Shown here one piece after another: positions 16,272-24,993 of a stretch of 34,127 nucleotides of DNA. The notes below the pieces were generated by a model, which was given only the letters and a program-made list of their open reading frames with translations, searched no databases and was not told where the DNA came from. The DNA comes from Actinomycetaceae bacterium (GTDB lineage Bacteria; Actinomycetota; Actinomycetes; Actinomycetales; Actinomycetaceae). The stretch lies in assembly GCA_030537795.1 (NCBI GenBank), contig JAUNVE010000014.1, positions 1 through 34,127 of the forward strand. Reading direction: 5' to 3'. The stretch's first letter is position 1, and every line of letters begins with the position of its first letter. The position numbers and the translations under genes were made by a program.

Positions 16272-17720
16272 CTATCCTCCGGAAACTGTAGCGCGTATCA
16301 GTTGCTTCACCGCTTCAGCGTCATTCGGCAGGTTGAGCACGTGCTGCGGCTGGGATTCAATGTCGGCAAACCGCGCGGGTATATCTGGCTTGAATCCGAG
16401 GGCTTCCTCAATGGTTTCTGCAAATTTAACCGGAAGCGCCGTCTCCAATACAACGAGCGGAGGCTCTACAACCCCACCGCGAAACGCATCGCGCCCAACC
16501 TTCCAGGCATCTGCCGTATGAGGATCGATGATGGTCTGGTTATGTCGGTACAGCGACCGGATCGAATCAATGCGGTCAGCATGGGTTGACGATCCCGATA
16601 GGAATCCGTGTCGAATGCGAGCATTTGAGAACTCGGGGCTACCCGCCAGCGAAAACTCACCGTGAGCACGTAGCTGCTGACCAAAAAGATCCCTTACGCG
16701 AGCCTGATCTCGGCCGACAAGGTCAAATATAAAGCGTTCAAAGTTTGACGCTTTCGAAATATCCATTGACGGACTGGAGGTCGCCCTCGTTTCCCCTGCG
16801 CTACGCACGCGGTACACCCCGGTACGGAAAAACTCATCGAGTACATCATTTTCGTTGGTCGCTACGATGAGGCGATCAATAGGAACCCCCATCGAACGGG
16901 CGATATGCCCGGCGCAGACATCCCCGAAGTTTCCGGTGGGAACCGAAAATGACACCGTACGACGCGGATCTGCACTGACTTGAATCCATGCCGCCACATA
17001 GTAAACGACCTGCGCCAGTAACCGGGCCCAATTAATCGAATTCACCGCGCCGATACTGTACTTTGCTTTGAAATCGGCATCCGCAGAAATCTCTTTCACA
17101 ATGTCTTGACAGTCGTCAAATACACCGTCAACAGCAATATTAATGATTGCCGGATCACGGAGGCCGTACATCTGCGCTCGTTGAAAAGCCGTCATCCGCC
17201 CCGCTGGGGTGAGCATAAAAACCCGAATACCGCTCTTGCCGAGCATGGCGTATTCGGCTGATGAACCGGTATCGCCCGACGTAGCTCCCACGATATTCAA
17301 CTCGCGCCCTTCACGACGCAGCACGTATTCGAATAGCTGGCCCAACATCTGCATGGCCATATCTTTAAAGGCCGCCGTCGGCCCATTGGATAAATGCAGC
17401 AGATACATACCATCGGGTAGATTCGTCACGGGAACAACTTCCCGGGAACCGAAGACCTCTTGCGCGTAGGCTCTTTCGCATAGAGCTCGCAGATCGTCGG
17501 CGGGGATATCGTCAATGAAAAGGCTCATAACCTCAAAAGCCAAGGCCGCGTATCCCTGCTCGCGATAAACCCGCACCCAGCGCGCCAGATCCTGCGCAGA
17601 CACATGCGGATACTCCACAGGCATATAGAGACCACCGTCGGGAGCTAAACCGCGCAATAAAATATCAGAGAATGTGCGCGTCTCATCTGTAGTTTCACCG
17701 CGCGTGGAATAGTACCGCAT
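16272..17720 (-). CDS. thrC: Threonine synthase
   Basis: The 482-residue protein starts MRYYSTRG, like many bacterial and fungal threonine synthases of the longer class. The PLP-binding lysine is K119 in GPTAAFKDMAMQML, and the phosphate-binding region contains ATSGDTGSSAEYA. It converts O-phospho-L-homoserine to L-threonine. It is a single gene; hom and thrB are not in the window. Start ATG 17720, preceded by a weak GGTAGGG. A TACCGA-ct-TCGGTA palindrome (about 17732-17745) lies just upstream and may be part of its control region. Confidence 0.95.
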   Translation of the reverse strand: MRYYSTRGETTDETRTFSDILLRGLAPDGGLYMPVEYPHVSAQDLARWVRVYREQGYAALAFEVMSLFIDDIPADDLRALCERAYAQEVFGSREVVPVTNLPDGMYLLHLSNGPTAAFKDMAMQMLGQLFEYVLRREGRELNIVGATSGDTGSSAEYAMLGKSGIRVFMLTPAGRMTAFQRAQMYGLRDPAIINIAVDGVFDDCQDIVKEISADADFKAKYSIGAVNSINWARLLAQVVYYVAAWIQVSADPRRTVSFSVPTGNFGDVCAGHIARSMGVPIDRLIVATNENDVLDEFFRTGVYRVRSAGETRATSSPSMDISKASNFERFIFDLVGRDQARVRDLFGQQLRAHGEFSLAGSPEFSNARIRHGFLSGSSTHADRIDSIRSLYRHNQTIIDPHTADAWKVGRDAFRGGVVEPPLVVLETALPVKFAETIEEALGFKPDIPARFADIESQPQHVLNLPNDAEAVKQLIRATVSGG

Positions 17721-17804
17721 GGTTCTACCCTACCGACTTCGGTACGGCGGTAAAGGCTTGTTTCACACTGTAACTTCTCACCAGCGGATCACCATCACAA
17801 TGAA

Positions 17805-17859
17805 TCAGGTTTCAGTCAGGGTTGAGCCAGGGAGCAATCAGGGCGCCCCCTCATAGATT
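17805..17859 (+). promoter_or_regulatory. Four 11-bp direct repeats and -10 box (response-regulator-type promoter)
   Basis: Heptamers TCAGGTT (17805-17811), TCAGGGT (17816-17822), CCAGGGA (17827-17833) and TCAGGGC (17838-17844) are each separated by 4 bp, an exact 11-bp period. TAGATT (17854-17859) lies ten bases behind and can serve as -10 box, so the last repeats take the -35 position. Tandem heptamers at 11 bp are the usual site of OmpR/PhoB-class regulators. Confidence 0.55.
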
Positions 17860-17906
17860 CTGCGCCCGCGCGTTGATTGACTGGAAGTGTCAAGAGGGAG
17901 GACATA

Positions 17907-18116
17907 ATGAATATCGCACTTCAGCTCGCCGAAATAGCAGAATTCGCCGAAACAGTCGTCGTTCAGCGATCCGGCTCCGAGATCGGAACGTCTCTTTCGG
18001 CATCCGGACTGCTCGATTCGCTCTCCAGTAACACCACGCTGTTCGCCCTCGCAATTGTATCGATACCGCTAGCCATCGCCCGCGGTCTCATGGCCACAAA
18101 ACGCGTCGACCTGTGA
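17907..18116 (+). CDS. Small single-span membrane protein, unknown
   Basis: The 69-residue protein begins at ATG 17907 behind GGGAGGA, a strong ribosome binding site at good distance. Residues about 1-40 are mixed and mildly acidic (AEIAEFAETVVVQ), residues about 44-62 are one hydrophobic segment (TLFALAIVSIPLAIARGLM), and the end is basic (ATKRVDL), so the C-terminus is probably inside the cell. I recognise no family. The promoter with four tandem 11-bp repeats directly upstream supports a real, regulated gene. A GNAT acetyltransferase gene follows 72 bp later but probably has its own promoter. Confidence 0.65.
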   Translation: MNIALQLAEIAEFAETVVVQRSGSEIGTSLSASGLLDSLSSNTTLFALAIVSIPLAIARGLMATKRVDL

Positions 18117-18188
18117 CCTACCCAACATGATTGATGGGGCCTACAATGGAGCTGTTAGAACTTACTACCACAGAGGCACACAGACATC

Positions 18189-18635
18189 ATGAGCGTAGAG
18201 ATTATTGAAACAGCCACCCAGGAACTCACGGATGCGATGGCGCGCCTGATTCCACAACTGTCTTCCTCAAGTCCAGCTCTCACCCCCGAAGAAACTACCC
18301 GATTTGTTTCGCAACCCAGTGTCAAGCTCTTCGTATTTCGCACCGACACTGAAGACGACACCCCCGGCCCTATCGAAGGCATGCTCACCCTCGTGTTATT
18401 CCACATTCCAACGGGTTTGCGCGCTTGGATCGAGGATGTTGTTGTATCGGAAGAAACCCGCGGCCAGGGTGCTGGTCGTCAGCTAACAGAAGCGGCAGTG
18501 GAATACGCGCGCCAAGCCGGAGCCCGCACAGTTGACTTGACGTCGCGACCATCGCGAGAAGCCGCCAACCGCCTGTACCAACGATGCGGCTTCGAAAAGC
18601 GACATACCAACGTCTACCGTTTCCGAATTAACTAG
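18189..18635 (+). CDS. GNAT family N-acetyltransferase
   Basis: The 148-residue protein has the GNAT core: WIEDVVVSEETRGQGAGRQLTEAA, whose RGQGAG is the acetyl-CoA pyrophosphate loop (about residues 90-100), and the C-terminal ANRLYQRCGFEKR motif. It transfers an acetyl group from acetyl-CoA to an amine; the substrate is not apparent. Start ATG 18189 with AGAGG upstream. Its stop shares the CTAG tetramer with the stop of the convergent membrane protein gene. Confidence 0.88.
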   Translation: MSVEIIETATQELTDAMARLIPQLSSSSPALTPEETTRFVSQPSVKLFVFRTDTEDDTPGPIEGMLTLVLFHIPTGLRAWIEDVVVSEETRGQGAGRQLTEAAVEYARQAGARTVDLTSRPSREAANRLYQRCGFEKRHTNVYRFRIN

Positions 18636-19390
18636 GCTGGCCAGTTACGCACCGCATGGAAGGCGATAGCGACGGCAATCGCCACCCCCATCACCGCGCT
18701 GATCCTACCCAACCACGCCGAAAAGCGAATCAGTTGGTGGCGCACCCAGCGAACCGCTTCCACAAAACCCCATTTCAACCCCACGAGTGACGCTATCAAA
18801 GCAGCTATCAGTGCCGTCAGCGCAAATACCGCGTATCCAACGATGCTCGCACCGATACTGCGGGTGGAGGTGATTGCCACCGCCATGAGGAAGGGTGGGT
18901 CGGGAATCATCATCGCTACCACCGCGATGCTCGCCGCCGCAGCACCCCATGTTTTGAAAGCAATGATGCGCCCCAAACCGCGAGTTCCAGATGCCAGAAC
19001 TCCTTTGACAGTCAGCTGCGTCGATGAAGATTGATCGCCCAGCACCGCCTCTCCCGGCAAACGGATGCCGCGAGCTTGTCGGGCAATCTCATCCGGATTC
19101 AGCCACAGATAGATAGCCCATCCCAGCAAACCCACCACACATATCCACTCGATGATCAGTAACCACAGCGGGGCGGTTTGCGTACGGTTGGTAAAAGCTT
19201 CCATCGGTATCGCCACAAAAATACGGATGAATACTCCCAATACGGTCAACGCGACGACTGTCCCCCAGGCAAGCGCATGCAGCCTGCGTGCGGAGGCACC
19301 GGCGAATAAGCCCGCTCCCAGCGTGATCAGTAGCAGAATGTCACCTTCGATTAAGCCTAAACCAGCCATAGCGCCAACATATTCCACCAC
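18632..19390 (-). CDS. Multipass membrane protein (possibly LysE-superfamily/GAP-like)
   Basis: The protein of about 252 residues has some six hydrophobic segments, with a hydrophilic central loop (about 95-135, NPDEIARQARGIRLPGE). The size and the position of the loop recall GAP/LysE-superfamily transporters, but no diagnostic motif was found, so the family is tentative. I chose GTG 19390, as GGAGG lies eight bases before it; an in-frame ATG at 19411 would add seven residues and has no ribosome binding site. It is divergent from the aminopeptidase gene. Confidence 0.7.
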   Translation of the reverse strand: MVEYVGAMAGLGLIEGDILLLITLGAGLFAGASARRLHALAWGTVVALTVLGVFIRIFVAIPMEAFTNRTQTAPLWLLIIEWICVVGLLGWAIYLWLNPDEIARQARGIRLPGEAVLGDQSSSTQLTVKGVLASGTRGLGRIIAFKTWGAAAASIAVVAMMIPDPPFLMAVAITSTRSIGASIVGYAVFALTALIAALIASLVGLKWGFVEAVRWVRHQLIRFSAWLGRISAVMGVAIAVAIAFHAVRNWPA

Positions 19391-19472
19391 GTTGCTCACC
19401 TCCGCGCTCATTGTGATTCCACATAGAATGGGCGATCCGGCACCATTATCGATTTACCACTATCATCGAAGC

Positions 19473-20768
19473 ATGACGAAACCGACCCGCTCGCAACAAC
19501 AGCATTGCGCTGACCTTGCGCAGTTTATCTCTGCTTCACCTTCTTCCTATCACGCGGCCGCTGAAATTCGCCGCCGCCTCAACCTCTCCGGATTCGTATA
19601 CCAAAACGAGTCGGAAGGACTATCGGGCAAGCCCGGTCAGTATTTCGCTATTCGTGACGGCGCTGTGATTGCTTGGATTATTCCGGAAAGTGAGACACCT
19701 CGAGGATTCCGCATTGTGGGAAGCCATAACGATTCTCCCGCACTGAAACTGAAACCCTCCGGCTCACATGTGACAGCTGACGGCTACGGGCTCATCGATG
19801 TGGAAATTTACGGTGGCATGCTCCTGAATTCGTGGCTGGATCGCGAAATCGGTTTTGCCGGACGTCTCATTGACCACTCCGGCAAGGAGCATCTAGTGGA
19901 AACCGGCCCCATAGCGCGCATTCCACAGCTTGCAATCCATCTTGACCGGGAGGTCACAAGTGAGGGACTGACCCTCGACAAACAACGCCACATGCAACCA
20001 ATCTGGACGCACGTGGAAGACGAGGCGCCGTGTATTTTCGAGTTTTTGGCGTCCCGCGCCGATATCGATACCGACGCAATCGCCGGCCACGACATCGTGT
20101 CGTATCCAACTGAGGCGCCGGCAACTTTCGGAGCTTCTGGAGAGTTCTTTGCCGCCTCCCGACAAGATAACCTCTCCTCAGTACACGCCTCGCTGGTCGC
20201 TTTTGAAAAAATTGCTCAAACCGGTCTAACTGGACCAGATATCGCTGTTTTTGCCGCTTTTGACCACGAGGAAGTTGGCTCATCTACACGCTCGGGTGCC
20301 GCCGGACCATTCTTGGAGAATCTGCTCCGTAGGATTGCCCTGAGCATCGGCGACTCAGAGGACACCTACTACCAAATGTTGGCTGAAAGCAGCTGTATTT
20401 CTGCCGATGCCGCGCACTGGGTGCATCCCAATTACAGTGAACGTCACGATCCGCGCAACCACCCCGTGCCCGGAGGTGGCCCCATTCTCAAACTCAACGC
20501 TAATCAACGTTACGCCACCGATGGAGCCGGTAGTGCGCTATGGAATAGAGCATGCGAAAAAGCGGGCGTTCCCCATCAGGAATTCGTCTCCCATAACTCA
20601 GTTCCCTGCGGTTCAACCATCGGACCATTTATTGCCACGCGTACCGGAATCACTACCGTCGACGTGGGCATTGGCTTGCTGTCAATGCATTCTGCTCGAG
20701 AGCTCAGCCACGTGGCAGATCATACGTATTTGAGTACAGTGCTGGAAACCTATTGGGAGGACGCATGA
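19473..20768 (+). CDS. M18 family aminopeptidase
   Basis: From ATG 19473 the protein has 431 residues, the normal length for aspartyl aminopeptidase-type M18 enzymes (apeB/pepC group). Metal ligands are visible: GSHNDSP (H85, D87), FAAFDHEEVGS with the glutamate pair, SADAAH and the C-terminal SMHSARELSH. It forms large dodecameric di-zinc particles that remove N-terminal residues, often acidic ones, in the cytoplasm. The frame is open further upstream, but that part runs antisense through the membrane protein gene and is rejected. The stop overlaps the start of an ArsR-type regulator gene (ATGA). Confidence 0.92.
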   Translation: MTKPTRSQQQHCADLAQFISASPSSYHAAAEIRRRLNLSGFVYQNESEGLSGKPGQYFAIRDGAVIAWIIPESETPRGFRIVGSHNDSPALKLKPSGSHVTADGYGLIDVEIYGGMLLNSWLDREIGFAGRLIDHSGKEHLVETGPIARIPQLAIHLDREVTSEGLTLDKQRHMQPIWTHVEDEAPCIFEFLASRADIDTDAIAGHDIVSYPTEAPATFGASGEFFAASRQDNLSSVHASLVAFEKIAQTGLTGPDIAVFAAFDHEEVGSSTRSGAAGPFLENLLRRIALSIGDSEDTYYQMLAESSCISADAAHWVHPNYSERHDPRNHPVPGGGPILKLNANQRYATDGAGSALWNRACEKAGVPHQEFVSHNSVPCGSTIGPFIATRTGITTVDVGIGLLSMHSARELSHVADHTYLSTVLETYWEDA

Positions 20769-21070
20769 GCTATTCACCTGAAGACTTCCTATCGGTGGTC
20801 GACCTATTCAAAGCTCTCGGATCTGATAAGCGGATTGAAATACTTCGATTGCTTTTTGAATCGCCTCGATGCGTTCATGAACTATGCTCTGAAATCAATA
20901 TTTCTCAGCCCCTCACCTCACAGCATCTGCGTGTGCTGCGAGAAGCCCATATTATTCGAGTCGAGCGCAAAGGACGCGAAAACGTCTACCACATGTCAAA
21001 TACCTTCGTGCGTCAGCTAATTCTCGACGCAATTGAGCACCGGAAGGCACAAAAGGCCGTTCTCGATTAA
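20765..21070 (+). CDS. ArsR/SmtB-family transcriptional regulator
   Basis: The 101-residue protein is a winged helix: FKALGSDKRIEILRLLFE (helix 1-2), VHELCSEINISQPLTSQHLRVLREAHII (helix-turn-helix) and VERKGRENVYHM (wing). CVHELC at the start of helix 3 has two cysteines spaced as in metal-sensing ArsR proteins (compare ELCVCDL), so a metal signal is possible. ATG 20765 overlaps the aminopeptidase stop and has GGGAGG upstream, hence translational coupling to the M18 gene. The target promoter is not visible. Confidence 0.88.
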   Translation: MSYSPEDFLSVVDLFKALGSDKRIEILRLLFESPRCVHELCSEINISQPLTSQHLRVLREAHIIRVERKGRENVYHMSNTFVRQLILDAIEHRKAQKAVLD

Positions 21071-21089
21071 CGCCCCGACCTATCGCGCA

Positions 21090-22664
21090 TCAAGCCAAGA
21101 CGCTAAAGATAATCGGAACGAGAAGAATCTTGAAAACAATGGAGGCGGCAAAAAGTGCCGCGTATGATGCTTCGATTCGCTCATCCGCCACCCGCGCCGA
21201 GGCCGCCTGCAAAATCGCGGGTTGACCAAGGAAACCGGCGACGCCACCCGCCGTGCGAGGTGCCGAGAGCTTGAGGATCCTGCCGGCAACGGCGAGGGCG
21301 CCAGCAGAGAAAAACACAATAGCTGCCGAGACCAGGACCGCTTTCCAGCCCACCGACGTCGTGACAACCGCTTTGAACTCCGGTCCCGCTCCCAAACCGA
21401 GTGCCGCTAAGAAGAAGAGCAATCCCAGTTGCCGGATTGTTAAGGTAGCGGCCTGGGGCATCGACCAGATCAGCGGGCCTGTTCGACGTAGCGCCCCCAA
21501 AATAATACCGACTACCAGCGGACCGGCTGCCGCACCGAGAGAAAACATGGTGCCGCCGGGCAAGGGGAGCGACACTAGACCAAGCGCCATTCCCAATACG
21601 AGCCCTAAACCGAGTGCGAGCGCATCAACTTCACTCACATTCCGTTCCGAATTGCCCATGAAATCAGAAACCGCCTGCAACTCCTCTCCGGGCACCGCCA
21701 CCGCCACCGTATCCCCCGGTTGCAACGCCAGGTCATCTGTTGCCAACAGTTCCAGATCGCCGCGACGCACGCGAGTAATAACCGCCCCGAACTTCACCGG
21801 CATATTGAGTTCTGCAATAGTACGGCCTGCCACCTCCGGATTGGAGACCGTAATTCGCTCAAAATCAACATGTCGACGGTCATCGGCTAAATGGATATCG
21901 CTTTCTTCGCCAACAATCGCGATGGTCTCCTCAACTGCTGTAGCCGTTCCCACAATGACCACACGATCCCCCGGCTGCAGATCCTCACCGGGTACCACAA
22001 CGCGCGTAATATCGCGGCGACGCAGATACGAGATGCGCACTCGCTGCTCTTTCCACGGCGCCACATGGCGAATGTTGATTGGTGCTAATACCCGGGCGGT
22101 GCGCGCAACTAGACCTGCTCCCGCCAGTGACGGCGTGTCGTTCTCTCCCGGCCACGCACGCCCCACAACCAGGGTGACGATCAGGATTCCAATCACAACA
22201 CCGGCCGGGTATCCCACCGCGTATCCTGCCCCCGGTTCGGTTGACCCCGATATGCGCAGTGCAGAATCAAGAGCAGGTGCCGAGGTGAGCGCCCCGGTAT
22301 ATAGACCGGTTGCCAACTCCCGCGGCAGATCGAACCATCGCCCTCCTACCACGGCCACAACAGCTCCTACAATCGCCATCACAGCGGCCGCTACGATTAG
22401 CGGAGTCTGCGCCCGCAACTGCGACATAAACGTGGCGCCGGCACCGATACCAACCGCGTAAACAAAAAGCGCTAAACCGATGGACTGGAGGATCCCCATA
22501 TGGGCTCCCAGATCGGGATTAGCCGCAGACAACGCAAGGCCTACGAATAGAGCTCCCGCAGCTCCGATACGCAAGGGGCCGATTTTGAGTTGTCCGAGGG
22601 CGGCGCCCGCAGCTACCACGAGAAAGAAAGTCAGCACTGGATTTTGGGAAAGAATTTCTAGCAC
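21090..22664 (-). CDS. AspT/YbjL/YidE-type (AAE family) membrane transporter
   Basis: The 524-residue protein has two blocks of about five membrane segments (about 5-160 and 360-524) and, between them, two cytoplasmic TrkA-C-like domains (about 195-360) with repeated PGEDLQPGDRVVIVG and LQPGDTVAVAVPGEE. This is the architecture of the aspartate-alanine exchanger AspT and the uncharacterised YidE/YbjL proteins. The substrate is unknown; in AspT-type proteins it is a small dicarboxylate or amino acid. Single gene, divergent from the S4 protein gene. Confidence 0.87.
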   Translation of the reverse strand: MLEILSQNPVLTFFLVVAAGAALGQLKIGPLRIGAAGALFVGLALSAANPDLGAHMGILQSIGLALFVYAVGIGAGATFMSQLRAQTPLIVAAAVMAIVGAVVAVVGGRWFDLPRELATGLYTGALTSAPALDSALRISGSTEPGAGYAVGYPAGVVIGILIVTLVVGRAWPGENDTPSLAGAGLVARTARVLAPINIRHVAPWKEQRVRISYLRRRDITRVVVPGEDLQPGDRVVIVGTATAVEETIAIVGEESDIHLADDRRHVDFERITVSNPEVAGRTIAELNMPVKFGAVITRVRRGDLELLATDDLALQPGDTVAVAVPGEELQAVSDFMGNSERNVSEVDALALGLGLVLGMALGLVSLPLPGGTMFSLGAAAGPLVVGIILGALRRTGPLIWSMPQAATLTIRQLGLLFFLAALGLGAGPEFKAVVTTSVGWKAVLVSAAIVFFSAGALAVAGRILKLSAPRTAGGVAGFLGQPAILQAASARVADERIEASYAALFAASIVFKILLVPIIFSVLA

Positions 22665-22819
22665 ATAGCTAGCCTATGCCATCGTCTCTTTTGAACTCCA
22701 GGCGCGCGAGATGGCGGATTGGACACTGTGTCGAAACATTATTGACCCACCCTGTTCCCAGAGTCACATAGCTATCGGCCTTCATCGGGTACCGTGGAAC
22801 GAAGAATGAGGAGGATGCG

Positions 22820-23263
22820 ATGAGTTCAGCAGGTTCGTCATCCACCACCGGGCGCCACCGCCCGGCGGCCACAACGGCGGCGAGTGTGCGCGTCGATACC
22901 TGGTTGTGGAGCGTACGGCAGTTGAAATCTCGCTCTCGGGCAACTGCCGCTTGCAAGGCCGGACATGTGAAAATCAACGGTAAACGCGCTAAACCCTCTT
23001 CCCGAGTGAGTGTCGGAGATACCGTGACCTATCGGTTTCAAGGATTTGATCGTGTCTTAGAAGTGACGAAAGTGCTTACCACGCGAGTAGGAGCTCCGGT
23101 GGCGCGCACCGCATACCTCGACCACTCTGAACCGCTCCCCGATCCCATCATTATGATGGCGGTTCCGCGGCGCGATCGAGGCACCGGACGTCCCACCAAA
23201 CGGGAGCGACGCCAACTGGATGCATTACGCGGACGCGACCCTAATGTCGGTCGCATTCGGTAA
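22820..23263 (+). CDS. S4-domain RNA-binding protein (Hsp15-like)
   Basis: The 147-residue protein has a short Ser/Thr-rich N-terminus and then an S4 domain (about 23-75): VRVDTWLWSVRQLKSRSRATAACKAGHVKINGKRAKPSSRV. This is the Hsp15 (HslR) arrangement, where the protein binds 50S subunits that carry stalled peptidyl-tRNA in E. coli. The C-terminus is highly basic (RRDRGTGRPTKRERRQL). ATG 22820 follows GAGGAGGAT. No HAIR operator is seen upstream, so heat control by HspR is not supported. Its stop lies two bases from the end of the convergent gene. Confidence 0.88.
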   Translation: MSSAGSSSTTGRHRPAATTAASVRVDTWLWSVRQLKSRSRATAACKAGHVKINGKRAKPSSRVSVGDTVTYRFQGFDRVLEVTKVLTTRVGAPVARTAYLDHSEPLPDPIIMMAVPRRDRGTGRPTKRERRQLDALRGRDPNVGRIR

Positions 23264-23265
23264 AG

Positions 23266-23910
23266 CTATTCGCCGACGGGCGGGTTGATAGGACGAATCA
23301 ACGATACCGCCCGGTTCCACGTTCCGTATACTTGCCGCAACGAAGCTCCCGAGGGAACTCGCGTGTCCTGATTTCGCGACCACTTCGTATACGCAGAGTA
23401 GGAGGGCGTGATACCAGTTTGTTCACAATGATTGAAAAAGTCTCGAAGAGCGTTCACCCGGTCATCATCGGTAAAACGAACGTTTAACCGGCCCAACGCA
23501 CCATCTTGAGCCGCAGATAAACCGCAGATTTCCATCGCTGTGCTCCACCGTCCTCCCAGTCTGGTAATCAGCGTCTGGGAAGTTGGTGGCCACAGCTGCA
23601 CGCCCTTGGCGGACATGAGTCCCAGCTCTTTGAGAATCTGCGACCTGCGGATGTTGTATTTGGTGACCGACAAAGTAGTTGGATTATTCAGCACATATGC
23701 TTCGTTCACCATCACCTGCTGAATAATGGATCGCGCTTTGCTTCTGCTATTAGTCACACGTAGCCGTTTGAGCACTTCTGCGAGTTCATCTTCGCGTTCC
23801 TGGGAGTCGGACGGGGAAGACGTGTGGGAGAGGTCGGGCAGGTAGGGGGTGAGGGCATAGTGAACCGCTGTCTTGAGCAGTGTCTGAGAAAAAGTACCGT
23901 AGTCTGCCAT
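23266..23910 (-). CDS. Orphan protein with homing-endonuclease-associated repeats
   Basis: The 214-residue protein has two units that I read as homing endonuclease associated repeats, small DNA-binding modules. The second (about 150-206) has TPSYSAYTKW, then RVPSGASLRQVYGTWNRAVSLI. The first (about 70-131) ends PPTSQTLITRLGGRWSTAMEICGL and shares P-x3-SLI/RL-x-G-x-W-x-A. No HNH or LAGLIDADG nuclease motif is present, and the N-terminal 60 residues are a basic helical region. It may be a DNA-binding protein or the remnant of a nuclease. Start ATG 23910 has only a distant GAGG. The region upstream is AT-rich relative to neighbours. Confidence 0.6.
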   Translation of the reverse strand: MADYGTFSQTLLKTAVHYALTPYLPDLSHTSSPSDSQEREDELAEVLKRLRVTNSRSKARSIIQQVMVNEAYVLNNPTTLSVTKYNIRRSQILKELGLMSAKGVQLWPPTSQTLITRLGGRWSTAMEICGLSAAQDGALGRLNVRFTDDDRVNALRDFFNHCEQTGITPSYSAYTKWSRNQDTRVPSGASLRQVYGTWNRAVSLIRPINPPVGE

Positions 23911-24144
23911 GGAGTATTCGTACCTCTATATAATGGTTAGTTTCTTCGCTGTGGGCTTATCGTATCAGTGTATATACATCTTCAACACCGAATTAGTTCA
24001 CATCTGGAAATATAACAAACTAGTTTCCATTGGTTCACCCCCATCACGTAATGCGGATAGAACGTTAGCATGCTTCTGCTCTCTAAGTGGCACAGACTTG
24101 CTTGGCTCCCTATGGTGGAATTAGCTGAAGAATAAGGAGCATCA

Positions 24145-24993
24145 ATGGCTGATCACACTGTCCCTGCACTGACAATGCACCACGGTTTAACCATCCCGCA
24201 GTTCGGATTAGGAACATATAAGGTACCGCCGGAGGAAGCGCAGCGGGTCGTCGAAGACGGAGCAGAGGTTGGTTACCGACACTTCGATACCGCACAGATG
24301 TATCAAAATGAGAAGGAGGTCGGTCTTGGACTCGCCGCTTCCGGACTGGCTCGCGAGGATTATTTTCTCACCACCAAGCTCAACAACTCTAACCACCTAC
24401 CCGACGATGCCCGACGCTCTTTTGACCAGTCGCTCACCGACCTCGGCGTCGACTACGTAGATCTCTTCCTCATTCATTGGCCTCTCCCCACCCTTTACAA
24501 TGGTGATTTTGTGTCCACCTGGAAGGTTCTTGAAGAGTTTTACGCCGATGGCCGAGCCCGCTCAATCGGAGTTTCCAACTTCCTCGAACACCACCTCCAA
24601 GAACTATTCGACCACTGTGACACCGTCCCGATGATCAATCAGGTTGAAAGTCACCCTTACCTCCCGATGCGTGAACTGCATGAATTCCACGGCCAGCACG
24701 CCATTTTGACTCAGGCTTGGTCCCCTTTGGCGCGTGGCAACCTCGTCGATGACAAAACCCTCACTCGAATCGGGCAACAATACGATAAAACTGCCTCTCA
24801 AGTTGCCCTGCGGTGGGCAATTCAACGCGGAGACATCGTATTCCCCAAATCCATGCAAAAACAACGTATGATCGAAAATCTCAGCATTTTTGATTTTGAA
24901 TTATCAGATGCTGATATGGCCACAATTTTCACCCTTGATATGGGAGAAAATGGCCGCACCGGTTCCCACCCCAACACGATGGACAGAATATGA
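24145..24993 (+). CDS. Aldo/keto reductase (2,5-diketo-D-gluconate reductase type)
   Basis: The 282-residue TIM-barrel protein has the tetrad D48, Y53, K78 and H111 (RHFDTAQMY, TTKLNN, LIHWP). NADPH-binding elements include SIGVSNF and FPKSMQKQRMIEN. It reduces carbonyl groups of sugars or small aldehydes with NADPH; the physiological substrate is unknown. ATG 24145 follows AAGGAG. It is the first gene of a short plus-strand unit and overlaps the DUF2993 gene by four bases. Confidence 0.93.
   Translation: MADHTVPALTMHHGLTIPQFGLGTYKVPPEEAQRVVEDGAEVGYRHFDTAQMYQNEKEVGLGLAASGLAREDYFLTTKLNNSNHLPDDARRSFDQSLTDLGVDYVDLFLIHWPLPTLYNGDFVSTWKVLEEFYADGRARSIGVSNFLEHHLQELFDHCDTVPMINQVESHPYLPMRELHEFHGQHAILTQAWSPLARGNLVDDKTLTRIGQQYDKTASQVALRWAIQRGDIVFPKSMQKQRMIENLSIFDFELSDADMATIFTLDMGENGRTGSHPNTMDRI

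Noticed and set aside
23909..24124. 71-codon hydrophobic frame divergent from the repeat protein
   Set aside because: It covers the whole promoter region of the aldo-keto reductase gene, has no ribosome binding site, and its start overlaps the opposite gene start.
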